From the NCBI RefSeq assembly GCF_001682855.1, contig NZ_MAQW01000031.1:487-64486 (forward strand): 64,000 nt of DNA. Reading direction: 5' to 3'. Below, piece by piece: positions 1 to 6,636 of the stretch. The stretch comes from Bacillus sp. FJAT-27264. Lineage in GTDB: Bacteria > Bacillota > Bacilli > Paenibacillales > Paenibacillaceae. The position numbers were made by a program, and so were the translations under genes. Numbering within the stretch: position 1 is the first letter of the stretch; the number at the start of each line of letters is the position of its first letter. The notes beneath the pieces were generated by a model that saw only the letters and a list, made by a program, of their open reading frames with translations, ran no database searches and was not told the DNA's origin.

Positions 1-12
1 TAAGGCCCACCA
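1..12 (+). tRNA. 3' tip of a tRNA gene, probably tRNA-Ile
   Basis: The window opens inside a tRNA: the 3' acceptor strand TAAGGCCC, discriminator A and an encoded CCA are visible. The acceptor would pair with GGGCCTTA, which fits the tRNA-Ile(GAT) that often follows rRNA operons, but the anticodon lies outside the window, so the identity is an inference. Confidence 0.5.
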
Positions 13-15
13 TTT

Positions 16-91
16 TCCCTGATAGCTCAGTTGGTAGAGCACTCGACTGTTAATCGAGTTGTCACAGGTTCGAGTCCTGTTCGGGGAGCCA
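16..91 (+). tRNA. tRNA-Asn(GTT)
   Basis: Acceptor TCCCTGA (16-22) pairs with TCGGGGA (81-87). The anticodon arm CTCGA/TCGAG encloses loop CTGTTAA, giving anticodon GTT. The TTCGAGT T-loop and an encoded CCA (89-91) are present. Confidence 0.95.
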
Positions 92-94
92 TTT

Positions 95-184
95 GGAGAG
101 GTGTCCGAGTTTGGCCGAAGGAGCACGATTGGAAATCGTGTAGGCGCCACAAGCGTCTCGAGGGTTCGAATCCCTCTCTCTCCG
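95..184 (+). tRNA. tRNA-Ser(GGA)
   Basis: Acceptor GGAGAGG pairs near the 3' end at 177-183. Anticodon stem CACGA/TCGTG surrounds TTGGAAA (anticodon GGA), and the long variable arm is typical of class II serine tRNAs. The discriminator is G184 and CCA is not encoded, so it must be added enzymatically. Confidence 0.94.
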
Positions 185-246
185 TTCGCAGTTTTCATCC
201 TTAGTGGGCGAGCGATGTAACGTTTCATTGATTGGTTTTGCAGCAT

Positions 247-318
247 GGCCCGTTGGTCAAGGGGTTAAGACACCTCCCTTTCACGGAGGTAACAGGGGTT
301 CGAATCCCCTACGGGTCA
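247..318 (+). tRNA. tRNA-Glu(TTC)
   Basis: Acceptor GGCCCGT (247-253) pairs with ACGGGTC (311-317). The anticodon arm CCTCC/GGAGG carries TTC. The discriminator is A318 and no CCA is encoded. Confidence 0.95.
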
Positions 319-325
319 TATTTAT

Positions 326-401
326 GGAGGCTTAGCTCAGCTGGGAGAGCATCTGCCTTACAAGCAGAGGGTCGGGGGTTCGATCCCCTCAGCCTCCACC
401 A
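326..401 (+). tRNA. tRNA-Val(TAC)
   Basis: Acceptor GGAGGCT pairs with AGCCTCC (391-397). Anticodon stem CTGC/GCAG with loop containing TAC. CCA is encoded at 399-401. Confidence 0.95.
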
Positions 402-442
402 TGTAACCTCCTTCGGGAGGAAATAAGATATGCTTTTAATGA

Positions 443-523
<81 letters not shown>

Positions 524-601
524 GGAACCGTGGTGTAGTTGGCCTAACATGCCTGCCTGTCACGCAGGAGATCGCGGGTTCGAATCCCGTCGGTTCCGCC
601 A
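524..601 (+). tRNA. tRNA-Asp(GTC)
   Basis: Acceptor GGAACCG (524-530) pairs with CGGTTCC (591-597). Anticodon stem CCTGC/GCAGG with loop CTGTCAC gives GTC. CCA is encoded at 599-601. Its last 18 bases plus 5 downstream bases are repeated at 698-720. Confidence 0.95.
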
Positions 602-720
602 TTCTTACATGCTTCAGGGATGAGAACTCAAAATTGGGTTCGTTGGAGCATAGGCTTCGATAGGAATACTTCGCAATCTCGTAACGAAGTGAAGAGTATC
701 CCGTCGGTTCCGCCATTCTT
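584..720 (+). repeat. 23-bp direct repeat of tRNA-Asp 3' end
   Basis: Bases 584-606 and 698-720 are identical over 23 bp, covering the T-arm distal half, acceptor strand, CCA and five flanking bases of tRNA-Asp. The spacing is 114 bp. The second copy has no 5' part of a tRNA. The intervening segment has a short inverted pair (ACTTCG/CGAAGT) but no tRNA fold or convincing ORF. It may be a slippage or recombination scar or an old attachment-site duplication. Confidence 0.85.
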
Positions 721-750
721 TACAAGTTTTAATTACCATTTCATGAACGT

Positions 751-825
751 TGGGGATTAGCCAAGCGGTAAGGCAACGGACTTTGACTCCGTCACGCATA
801 GGTTCAAATCCTATATCCCCAGCCA
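751..825 (+). tRNA. tRNA-Gln(TTG)
   Basis: Acceptor TGGGGAT pairs with ATCCCCA (815-821). Anticodon stem ACGGA/TCCGT with loop CTTTGAC gives TTG. CCA is encoded at 823-825. Confidence 0.95.
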
Positions 826-830
826 TTTAT

Positions 831-906
831 GAGCCATTAGCTCAGTTGGTAGAGCACCTGACTTTTAATCAGGGTGTCGAAGGTTCGAGTCCTTCATGGC
901 TCACCA
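831..906 (+). tRNA. tRNA-Lys(TTT)
   Basis: Acceptor GAGCCAT pairs with ATGGCTC (896-902). The anticodon loop CTTTTAA gives TTT. CCA is encoded at 904-906. Confidence 0.95.
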
Positions 907-920
907 TTTCTTTAAAGTGT

Positions 921-1004
921 GCGCGTGTGGCGGAATGGCAGACGCACCAGACTTAGGATCTGGCGTTTCACGACGTGGGGGTTCAAGTCCCTTCACGCGC
1001 ACCA
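921..1004 (+). tRNA. tRNA-Leu(TAG)
   Basis: Acceptor GCGCGTG pairs with CACGCGC (994-1000). Anticodon stem CCAGA/TCTGG with loop CTTAGGA gives TAG. The long variable arm fits a class II leucine tRNA. CCA is encoded at 1002-1004. Confidence 0.95.
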
Positions 1005-1010
1005 TGTTTT

Positions 1011-1085
1011 GCGGACGTGGCTCAGCGGTAGAGCATCGCCTTGCCAAGGCGAGGGTCGCGGGTTCGATTCCCGTCGTCCGCTCCA
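1011..1085 (+). tRNA. tRNA-Gly(GCC)
   Basis: Acceptor GCGGACG pairs with CGTCCGC (1075-1081). Anticodon stem TCGCC/GGCGA with GCC. CCA is encoded at 1083-1085. Confidence 0.95.
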
Positions 1086-1092
1086 TAATTTT

Positions 1093-1169
1093 GCGCCCTT
1101 AGCTCAGCTGGATAGAGCGTTTGACTACGAATCAAAAGGCCGGGAGTTCGAATCTCTCAGGGCGCGCCA
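1093..1169 (+). tRNA. tRNA-Arg(ACG)
   Basis: Acceptor GCGCCCT pairs with AGGGCGC (1159-1165). The anticodon loop CTACGAA gives ACG, whose wobble A is expected to be edited to inosine. CCA is encoded at 1167-1169. Confidence 0.95.
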
Positions 1170-1192
1170 TTTTTATTAACACAATTGATTGT

Positions 1193-1266
1193 CGGGATGT
1201 AGCTCAGCTTGGTAGAGCACCTGGTTTGGGACCAGGGGGTCGCATGTTCAAATCGTGTCATCCCGA
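1193..1266 (+). tRNA. tRNA-Pro(TGG)
   Basis: Acceptor CGGGATG pairs with CATCCCG (1259-1265). Anticodon stem CCTGG/CCAGG with loop TTTGGGA gives TGG. The discriminator is A1266 and CCA is not encoded. Confidence 0.94.
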
Positions 1267-1278
1267 TTTTATATCTAT

Positions 1279-1349
1279 GCGGGTGTAGTTCAATGGTAGA
1301 ACTTCAGCCTTCCAAGCTGATAGCGTGGGTTCGATTCCCATCACCCGCT
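1279..1349 (+). tRNA. tRNA-Gly(TCC)
   Basis: Acceptor GCGGGTG pairs with CACCCGC (1342-1348). Anticodon stem TCAGC/GCTGA with TCC. No CCA is encoded. It is the last gene of the cluster. Confidence 0.94.
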
Positions 1350-1360
1350 TATAACAAGAG

Positions 1361-1393
1361 GCACTTGCCCATTCCGGGCGGGTGCTTTTTTTT
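1361..1393 (+). terminator. terminator of the tRNA cluster
   Basis: A 10-bp stem (1361-1370 with 1376-1385, two G-T pairs) with a 5-base loop is followed by eight T, the classic intrinsic terminator shape. Confidence 0.9.
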
Positions 1394-1542
1394 GTTTAGT
1401 CTCCTCTAGTAGCTTGGACCGAGGGAGCGACGACCCCAGAGACACGGACAGCCCAGATTGAATAGTCAGTGGGCAAGCTGGCCGAAGGACTTAGGAAGGA
1501 CTTAGGTTGAAATAATGGTTTGGCAAAACATAGCTTCATCCG
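1394..1542. other. intergenic stretch with an 11-bp tandem repeat
   Basis: No supported gene lies between the tRNA terminator and the next hairpin. The only visible structure is AAGGACTTAGG repeated directly at 1485-1495 and 1496-1506. Its role is unknown. Confidence 0.4.
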
Positions 1543-1573
1543 AACACGGAGGCTTTTGCTCTCCGTGTTTTTT
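1543..1573 (+). terminator. intrinsic terminator
   Basis: AACACGGAG (1543-1551) pairs with CTCCGTGTT (1561-1569) and is followed by a short T run. It lies in the leader of the WYL regulator gene, so it could end readthrough from the tRNA cluster or act as a leader attenuator. Confidence 0.7.
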
Positions 1574-1686
1574 ATTATGCAATGGAACGGATATATGCTA
1601 CCAGCGTAAAGACTGGTGAAGCTGCTATATTCAATTTGCAGAATGATGGCTTTGTAACATAGCAACAAAGGAGCAATGCATACATA

Positions 1687-2637
1687 ATGACAGACAAAGT
1701 AATTCGTATTTTTAAAATTATCAATGCCGTCCAGTCTAACCCGGGAATCACTGCCTCCGATCTGGCGTTTAAATGTGATGTGAACATCCGGACAATCTAC
1801 CGGGATCTAGAGCTGTTGAGTCACATTGCACCTATAACCAATGAAGGAAGGGGAACTGGCTATAAATTTATGGGCAAGTTCTTCATGTATCCGCTCGACT
1901 TCTCCGAAGAGGAGGCGCTGGCGTTTTCCCTACTGCCTTCAGTTCTGAATCAGGATAATATACCGCAGGGGTTTCATACTGGCTACGCTAAGGTGATGGG
2001 TACTCATTTGAAGGAGAAATCCAGGCAGAATGGTATTCTTGAGGATATTGCTGATATTATCCAGATGGGAACGCCAGCTTATCGCAAGGAGAGCAAAAGT
2101 TTTCTACAGCCGATTATTGAGGCGATTCTGGAGCAACGAAGCATTCGTGCTGTATATCATTCGCAGAGCCGTAATGCCATAACAGAGCGGGAAATTGATC
2201 CTTATTATTTGATTCCGCGCGATCAGCGCTTTTATCTTATCGGCCATTGTCATCTGAAGAAGGCCATTCGTACCTTCCGAATCAGTCGATTCCAGCAGGT
2301 GGAGATTACGACAGAGTATTTTGACAAAGGCGGCTTTAACATTAAGCAATATTTGAAAAATACATGGTCGATTGATCGTGGGGACAAGAATACTAACTTT
2401 AAAGTTCGTTTTTCTCCGGAGGTGGCCCGGTACATCAAAGAGGAGGAGCTATTCGTACATCCACGAATGAGGGATGAGCAGGATGGTAGTTTGCTCTTTG
2501 AGGTTACTCTCAACAACGAGAAGGAATTTATGAAATGGATTCTCCAATATGGAGCAAATGTCGAGATTCTGGAGCCGTCGTCTGCAAGAGAGCAGTTGAA
2601 GCTGCAACTGGAGCAATGGAGGAATCTCTATCGGTAG
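1687..2637 (+). CDS. WYL-domain transcriptional regulator
   Basis: A 316-residue DNA-binding regulator of the HTH_11 + WYL type. Residues about 1-60 form a DeoR-like winged helix-turn-helix (the stretch around NIRTIYRDLELL is typical). Residues about 130-310 form the WYL effector-binding domain, with FYLIGHC at the family's signature position. Such proteins sense an unknown ligand, often linked to stress or DNA damage. AAAGGAG lies 11 bases before the ATG. It stands alone behind the tRNA cluster, so its target cannot be read from context. Confidence 0.85.
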   Translation: MTDKVIRIFKIINAVQSNPGITASDLAFKCDVNIRTIYRDLELLSHIAPITNEGRGTGYKFMGKFFMYPLDFSEEEALAFSLLPSVLNQDNIPQGFHTGYAKVMGTHLKEKSRQNGILEDIADIIQMGTPAYRKESKSFLQPIIEAILEQRSIRAVYHSQSRNAITEREIDPYYLIPRDQRFYLIGHCHLKKAIRTFRISRFQQVEITTEYFDKGGFNIKQYLKNTWSIDRGDKNTNFKVRFSPEVARYIKEEELFVHPRMRDEQDGSLLFEVTLNNEKEFMKWILQYGANVEILEPSSAREQLKLQLEQWRNLYR

Positions 2638-2721
2638 TGACCAATATCCAAATTTTAGGTATACTTCATCCATAGAGAGAATGCTTATTACAACTATTAT
2701 TGCTCATGAGGGGGCGTACCA

Positions 2722-3579
2722 GTGTTCAACAAAGGTCAACGGGAAGAAGCCATTGGGAATATGAGAAGGGTACAAGCCACCTATGAAGTACAGAAGCAAG
2801 GCATTATCAAGGATGCGAAGCGGCTTCTGGACAAACGAAGAAAACTCCAGACGATGATCAATGAAGCATGGGATTTCATCAATACTATGAGCAACAAACC
2901 AGTAGCACTGAATACAGAGTTAAAAGTAATCAAGATCGAGGCTAAAAAGTTCTGTGGTCTGCTGAAAACAATGGAACTGGAGATGAAGCTTAGTAAAGCA
3001 AGTCAGATCTCTGGCGGGTTGCCGGCCATGGATATTGTGGTCGGTAGGGGTGTCGCTGCTATTGGCCAAACAGCGGAGCTGGCCATTGCCACTACGTTCG
3101 GTACAATTACTTCTGGAACTTCGCTTAGCAGTACAGACTCGACCCATGCAGAGCTACCTTGGCTTAGGAGTGGGATACAGGCTACCGGAAGAGAAGGAAA
3201 TACCATTACGGGTCCCCCACTATTGGGACTAGCTAGGCCTACAGGCTGCGGTGCTATTCTGAATGCTGGACTTCTCAGGTATAGAAACAATAAAAAAGTT
3301 GCTGAGCGAGCTACTACGGAGGCTGCTAGAATATCCCGGTATATCAGCATAGTAGAAGCGACACGCAAGGACATTCAGGAGATCATTGAGCTTAGCATGA
3401 TCACCACTGATGCCCTGCTGGGTATGTTGTTAAAATGCCGCAAGTTTCCGGCCGATTACATACTGCTCACCACTGAACAAAAACAACTGGTGGATGCTTT
3501 GGTGGATAATACGAAGGCGGGAGCAGAACTACTGAACAGAGTGGTTGAAGACAAGGAATTTAGCGGGTTGGTTTTTTAA
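2722..3579 (+). CDS. hypothetical protein with a degraded glycine-zipper core
   Basis: A 285-residue protein from a GTG start with a GAGGGGG ribosome binding site. It has a helical N-terminus (about 1-95), a small-residue central segment (about 105-190) and a helical C-terminus. The layout resembles a widespread bacterial family whose centre is a glycine zipper (pattern like LAWLGGG...AAGG...GP.GW). Here the matching positions read PWLRSGIQATGREG, so several expected glycines are Arg or Glu. That suggests loss of membrane-insertion function or relaxed selection, although the frame is open. Function is unknown. Two hairpin arms follow at 3638-3671. Confidence 0.6.
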   Translation: MFNKGQREEAIGNMRRVQATYEVQKQGIIKDAKRLLDKRRKLQTMINEAWDFINTMSNKPVALNTELKVIKIEAKKFCGLLKTMELEMKLSKASQISGGLPAMDIVVGRGVAAIGQTAELAIATTFGTITSGTSLSSTDSTHAELPWLRSGIQATGREGNTITGPPLLGLARPTGCGAILNAGLLRYRNNKKVAERATTEAARISRYISIVEATRKDIQEIIELSMITTDALLGMLLKCRKFPADYILLTTEQKQLVDALVDNTKAGAELLNRVVEDKEFSGLVF

Positions 3580-3637
3580 TTATGAGCCGGATTCAGCTCA
3601 GTGAATCTTTAATTAGTACATATAGTGTAGTTCAAAA

Positions 3638-3671
3638 TGGCCTCTTCCTGTCAGAGACAGCAAAGAGGCCA
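3638..3671. terminator. bidirectional terminator
   Basis: TGGCCTCTT pairs with AAGAGGCCA around an inner CTGTC/GACAG stem. Read on the minus strand it runs into TTTTG, and on plus into CTTATT. It separates the convergent genes at 2722-3579 and 3723-4178. Confidence 0.8.
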
Positions 3672-3722
3672 CTTATTAACGGCTAATCTATATTCTTGAG
3701 GCCAATCCTTCGGGAAAAGGGA

Positions 3723-4178
3723 TCAAATAAGTTGTCCCACTTCGCCGCTATTCACAAATTTGATACTTTCAATGACGACGTCCAATTCACCCGAAGGAAC
3801 CTTCAGCCGCTGTGTGCTACCCACCTCTGCCAGCAGCAGCTGCATGCCAACAGGCGAGAGTATGGAGACTTTGCTGTCACTGGGCTCTGCCAGATTGGGG
3901 AATACGATGGTGTAAACATCGGTTTCGCCATCATCAACATACCGCAGAGTCAGCTGGCTGCCAATCAGAACCATAGAGTTCAGCCGTTCTTCGCTAAAAT
4001 CAGCGAGTAGCTGCTCCAGTATGGCACAATAGCGGGACAAAAGCGCCTCGGCTGTGATTCTTTGCTTGCTTCGCTCGGGGAAATACTGATTCAGAAAGCC
4101 AAGCTTTTCCTCGTCAAAATACAGAAGCTGCCCAACGAGCTGTGTCCGTGAGCCCTGGTAGAGAAGACTATGGTTCAT
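3723..4178 (-). CDS. GreA/GreB-like transcription elongation factor family protein
   Basis: A 151-residue protein. The last ~85 residues match the Gre C-terminal FKBP-like domain: a VLIGSQLTLRYVDDGE strand pair, then YTIVFPNLAEPSDSKVSILS and a terminal PSGELDVVIESI. The N-terminus is short and helical and lacks the full-length GreA coiled-coil (GreA is ~158 aa with a ~75-aa coiled coil). It may therefore be a Rnk-like or accessory factor acting at the RNA polymerase secondary channel. A GAGGGGGG ribosome binding site precedes the ATG. Single-gene unit. Confidence 0.75.
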   Translation of the reverse strand: MNHSLLYQGSRTQLVGQLLYFDEEKLGFLNQYFPERSKQRITAEALLSRYCAILEQLLADFSEERLNSMVLIGSQLTLRYVDDGETDVYTIVFPNLAEPSDSKVSILSPVGMQLLLAEVGSTQRLKVPSGELDVVIESIKFVNSGEVGQLI

Positions 4179-4381
4179 AGTAGATTTCCCCCCCTCTAAG
4201 CATCACGTTTCTTGTAGATAAAATATAAATTCTCGCCATACTGAATCCCTCCTGCATTAGTCTATACGAATAGAGACCCCGCATCATTCGGGGCCTTCAC
4301 CACAGTATAACAGCTGCCAACTGTAAATCCAATCCATCCCGTTGACTCTTTGCAGGGGGAATGCTAAGCTTAGCTCAAGTA

Positions 4382-4413
4382 AAGGCATTCTGCGTGTAGC
4401 TGCGGAGTGCCTT
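4382..4413 (+). other. 13-bp hairpin upstream of the cse60 region
   Basis: Bases 4382-4394 pair with 4401-4413 over 13 bp (four G-T pairs), with loop TGTAGC. No T run follows, so it is not an obvious terminator. It could be a structured 5' leader element. Confidence 0.5.
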
Positions 4414-4466
4414 ACTCTATGTTTGTGAATAGTTTACATTAAATGTTACCTTAGGAGTGATGCGTC

Positions 4467-4541
4467 ATGTGCATTCTGGGGGCTCAGGTAGAAGCTGAGA
4501 AAATGGAAAAGAATATTCTTACAAAGGAGAGATTAGGATGA
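4467..4541 (+). CDS. candidate 24-codon leader ORF overlapping cse60
   Basis: AGGAG (4453-4457) stands 9 bases before this ATG. The frame (MCILGAQVEAEKM...) ends in a TGA that overlaps the cse60 ATG as ATGA, the arrangement expected for translational coupling. No family is recognised. It could equally be chance, since cse60 has its own AAAGGAG. Confidence 0.3.
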   Translation: MCILGAQVEAEKMEKNILTKERLG

Positions 4542-4732
4542 TTCAAGTCAAGGAGTTCGTGGATACGGACAATTCTTATGCGGAGAACAAAGCGAATGAA
4601 TTTTTAGCGGGGCTGCAAGAAGAACAGGTAGTAAATGTATGTTACGGATCTGTGGTCAAGTCTTCACGCGACGGTGCGGAACACCAGAGATCGACAATTC
4701 TAATCGTATATAAGACGAATGAGAAACAATAG
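4538..4732 (+). CDS. cse60: Cse60-like small sporulation protein
   Basis: A 64-residue protein. NEFLAGLQEEQVVNVCYGSV and the closing ILIVYKT follow the pattern of Bacillus subtilis Cse60, a sigma-E-dependent mother-cell protein of unknown biochemical role (about 60 aa). AAAGGAG precedes the ATG. It is flanked by two candidate small ORFs that overlap its start and end, and a terminator follows at 4827-4876. A sigma-E promoter could not be assigned with confidence. Confidence 0.7.
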   Translation: MIQVKEFVDTDNSYAENKANEFLAGLQEEQVVNVCYGSVVKSSRDGAEHQRSTILIVYKTNEKQ

Positions 4733-4817
4733 CTGGAGCCTCTTTTTTACTTGTATTTCTGCAATATCAACCATTGCAATTTTGCTAGTAGTTATTTATT
4801 TTGGATTCATCCACTAG
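4719..4817 (+). CDS. candidate 32-residue hydrophobic membrane peptide
   Basis: The ATG lies inside the end of cse60 (14-base overlap) in another frame. It encodes a basic/polar start MRNNSW followed by about 24 almost entirely hydrophobic residues ending IYFGFIH, i.e. one transmembrane segment. There is no separate ribosome binding site, so translation would depend on coupling to cse60. The terminator 10 bases downstream supports it being inside the same transcript. No family recognised. Confidence 0.45.
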   Translation: MRNNSWSLFFTCISAISTIAILLVVIYFGFIH

Positions 4818-4826
4818 TAACCTATG

Positions 4827-4876
4827 AAAGGACCTCAGGGCCCCACTGCAGAGTGGAGATTGAGGTCCTTTTTCTT
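4827..4876. terminator. bidirectional terminator between cse60 and katA
   Basis: AAAGGACCTCA (4827-4837) pairs with TGAGGTCCTTT (4861-4871) over 11 bp, with T-rich flanks on both strands. It lies between convergent genes. Confidence 0.85.
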
Positions 4877-4932
4877 AAGGGAACTCCAATTTTACTTCTA
4901 CAATTAGTTGCTCCTATAGACAAAAGGTGATC

Positions 4933-6390
4933 TTACACGCTATCCGGTACCGCTAAGCCCAATCCTGCGGCAATACGCTGTCCGAATTCAGGGTCCGCTT
5001 TATAGAAATGACCGATCTGCCGGAGCTTGATGTCTTCCCGGTCAACCGGGGTCATGGCACCGACAATGTTCTGAACGAGACGGGCACGTTCCTCGTCGCT
5101 AAGCAGACGGTACAAATCACCGGGCTGGGTGTAATGATCATTATGGTCGTAAGAAACGCTGTCTGCCTGACCGGAGACCTCGAATGGGGCTGGTTTGGCC
5201 GCTGGTGATTCAGTAGGGCCACCGTAGCTGTTAGGCTCGTAATAGACGGATCCTCCGCCGTTGGTGCCGTGGTTCATCGCTCCATCGCGCTGATAATTTC
5301 GCACTTCCGCCTTGGGCTGGTTGATCGGCAGGCTGTTATGGTTGGCGCCTACCCGGTAACGATGAGCATCGGCATAAGCGAACAGGCGGCCCTGCAGCAT
5401 TTTATCAGGGGAAGCTTCAATGCCGGGCACGAACGAGCCGGGGGAGAAGGTCGCCTGTTCTACCTCTGCAAAATAGTTCTCCGGATTGCGGTCCAGTACC
5501 ATGCGGCCCACTTCAATCAGGGGATAGTCCTTCTGAGACCAGGTTTTGGTCACGTCGAACGGATCGAAGCGGTAGGTGTCGGCATCCTTCTCCGGCATAA
5601 TTTGCACGTACAGTCTCCAAGCAGGGAAGTCACCGGCGGCAATGGCATTGAACAGATCTTCGGTATGGTAGTCCGGGTTCTCAGCGGCAAGCTGAGCAGC
5701 CAGTTTGACATCCAGATTCTTTACACCTTGCTCTGTTTTGAAATGATATTTCACCCAGACTACGGCACCTTCTGCATTCACCCATTTAAAGGTATGGCTT
5801 CCGAAGCCATGCATATGTCTCAGTGTAGCGGGAATGCCCCGGTCGGACATGAGAATGGTGACTTGATGCAGTGACTCCGGCGACAGTGACCAGAAGTCCC
5901 ATACGGCGTTCGGATTCTTCAAATGGGTCTGCGGGTGACGCTTCTGTGTATGAATAAAGTCCGGGAATTTAATGGCATCGCGAATGAAAAAGACAGGTGT
6001 ATTGTTGCCGACAAGGTCGTAGTTTCCTTCCTCGGTATAGAACTTCACGGCAAAGCCGCGCGGATCGCGGACCGTATCGGACGAGCCAGATTCACCGGCA
6101 ACGGTGGAGAAACGGATGAACATCGGTGTTCGCTTACCTACCTCGGACAGGAAGTTAGCTTTCGTATATTGCGACAAATCTTGTGTGACTTCGAAATATC
6201 CATGGGCTCCGGCTCCTTTGGCATGCACGACACGCTCGGGAATCCGTTCCCGGTTAAAATGCGCGAGCTTCTCTAACAGGTGGACATCCTGCAATAGGCT
6301 AGGGCCACGGGAGCCGGCGGTCATGGAATTCTGGTTGTCGCCTACTGGCGCACCCCAGCTAGTCGTAAGGTTATTAGGGTTGGAACTCAT
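4933..6390 (-). CDS. katA: monofunctional heme catalase
   Basis: A cytoplasmic small-subunit catalase of 485 residues that dismutates hydrogen peroxide. The catalytic His is in RVVHAKGAGAHGYF, the active-site Asn in the GNNTPVFF segment, and the proximal heme-ligand Tyr in RLFAYADAHRYR. The start is ATG 6390 (MSSNPNN). The upstream in-frame GTG at 6402 lies inside the GAGGTG ribosome binding site and is unlikely. A PerR box and sigma-A promoter lie just upstream, indicating peroxide-induced expression. Monocistronic. Confidence 0.96.
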   Translation of the reverse strand: MSSNPNNLTTSWGAPVGDNQNSMTAGSRGPSLLQDVHLLEKLAHFNRERIPERVVHAKGAGAHGYFEVTQDLSQYTKANFLSEVGKRTPMFIRFSTVAGESGSSDTVRDPRGFAVKFYTEEGNYDLVGNNTPVFFIRDAIKFPDFIHTQKRHPQTHLKNPNAVWDFWSLSPESLHQVTILMSDRGIPATLRHMHGFGSHTFKWVNAEGAVVWVKYHFKTEQGVKNLDVKLAAQLAAENPDYHTEDLFNAIAAGDFPAWRLYVQIMPEKDADTYRFDPFDVTKTWSQKDYPLIEVGRMVLDRNPENYFAEVEQATFSPGSFVPGIEASPDKMLQGRLFAYADAHRYRVGANHNSLPINQPKAEVRNYQRDGAMNHGTNGGGSVYYEPNSYGGPTESPAAKPAPFEVSGQADSVSYDHNDHYTQPGDLYRLLSDEERARLVQNIVGAMTPVDREDIKLRQIGHFYKADPEFGQRIAAGLGLAVPDSV

Positions 6391-6438
6391 AAATAGAATC
6401 ACCTCATGGGATTTGATTTTAGATTTAGTATAAGTTCT

Positions 6439-6466
6439 ATATTAACAAGATTCGGGGAAAATGCAA
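6439..6466 (-). promoter_or_regulatory. katA sigma-A promoter
   Basis: On the minus strand TTGCAT (6466-6461) and TAATAT (6444-6439) are separated by 16 bases, directly downstream of the PerR box. Confidence 0.65.
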
Positions 6467-6473
6467 TCCTTTT

Positions 6474-6488
6474 TTATAATAATTTTAA
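6474..6488 (-). promoter_or_regulatory. PerR box upstream of katA
   Basis: The plus strand reads TTATAATAATTTTAA, which differs from the PerR consensus TTATAATNATTATAA at one position. It sits 8 bases upstream of the katA -35 element, as expected for a PerR-repressed catalase gene. Confidence 0.85.
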
Positions 6489-6636
6489 ATAAGAAATATT
6501 TATAAATAGAGTGAAGGGGAAGGTACGTAGTTTGTATAAAATATGTATTAATGATGTACTTCCATTAGAAGATAAAGGATAATAGAGCCGTTACCAGTAG
6601 ATTACCGGGGGTCTTCTCCGGCAAAGGGAGATTAAC

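Noticed and set aside
1396..1668. 90-codon minus-strand frame in the leader of the WYL gene
   Set aside because: It covers a terminator hairpin and repeats, has no ribosome binding site, and its composition is not protein-like.
5269..6433. Plus-strand frames opposite katA
   Set aside because: They are shadow ORFs, and the minus-strand catalase is unambiguous.
6530..6636. Possible c-di-GMP riboswitch before the GGDEF gene
   Set aside because: A small CCGG hairpin is present, but the conserved riboswitch core sequence is not.
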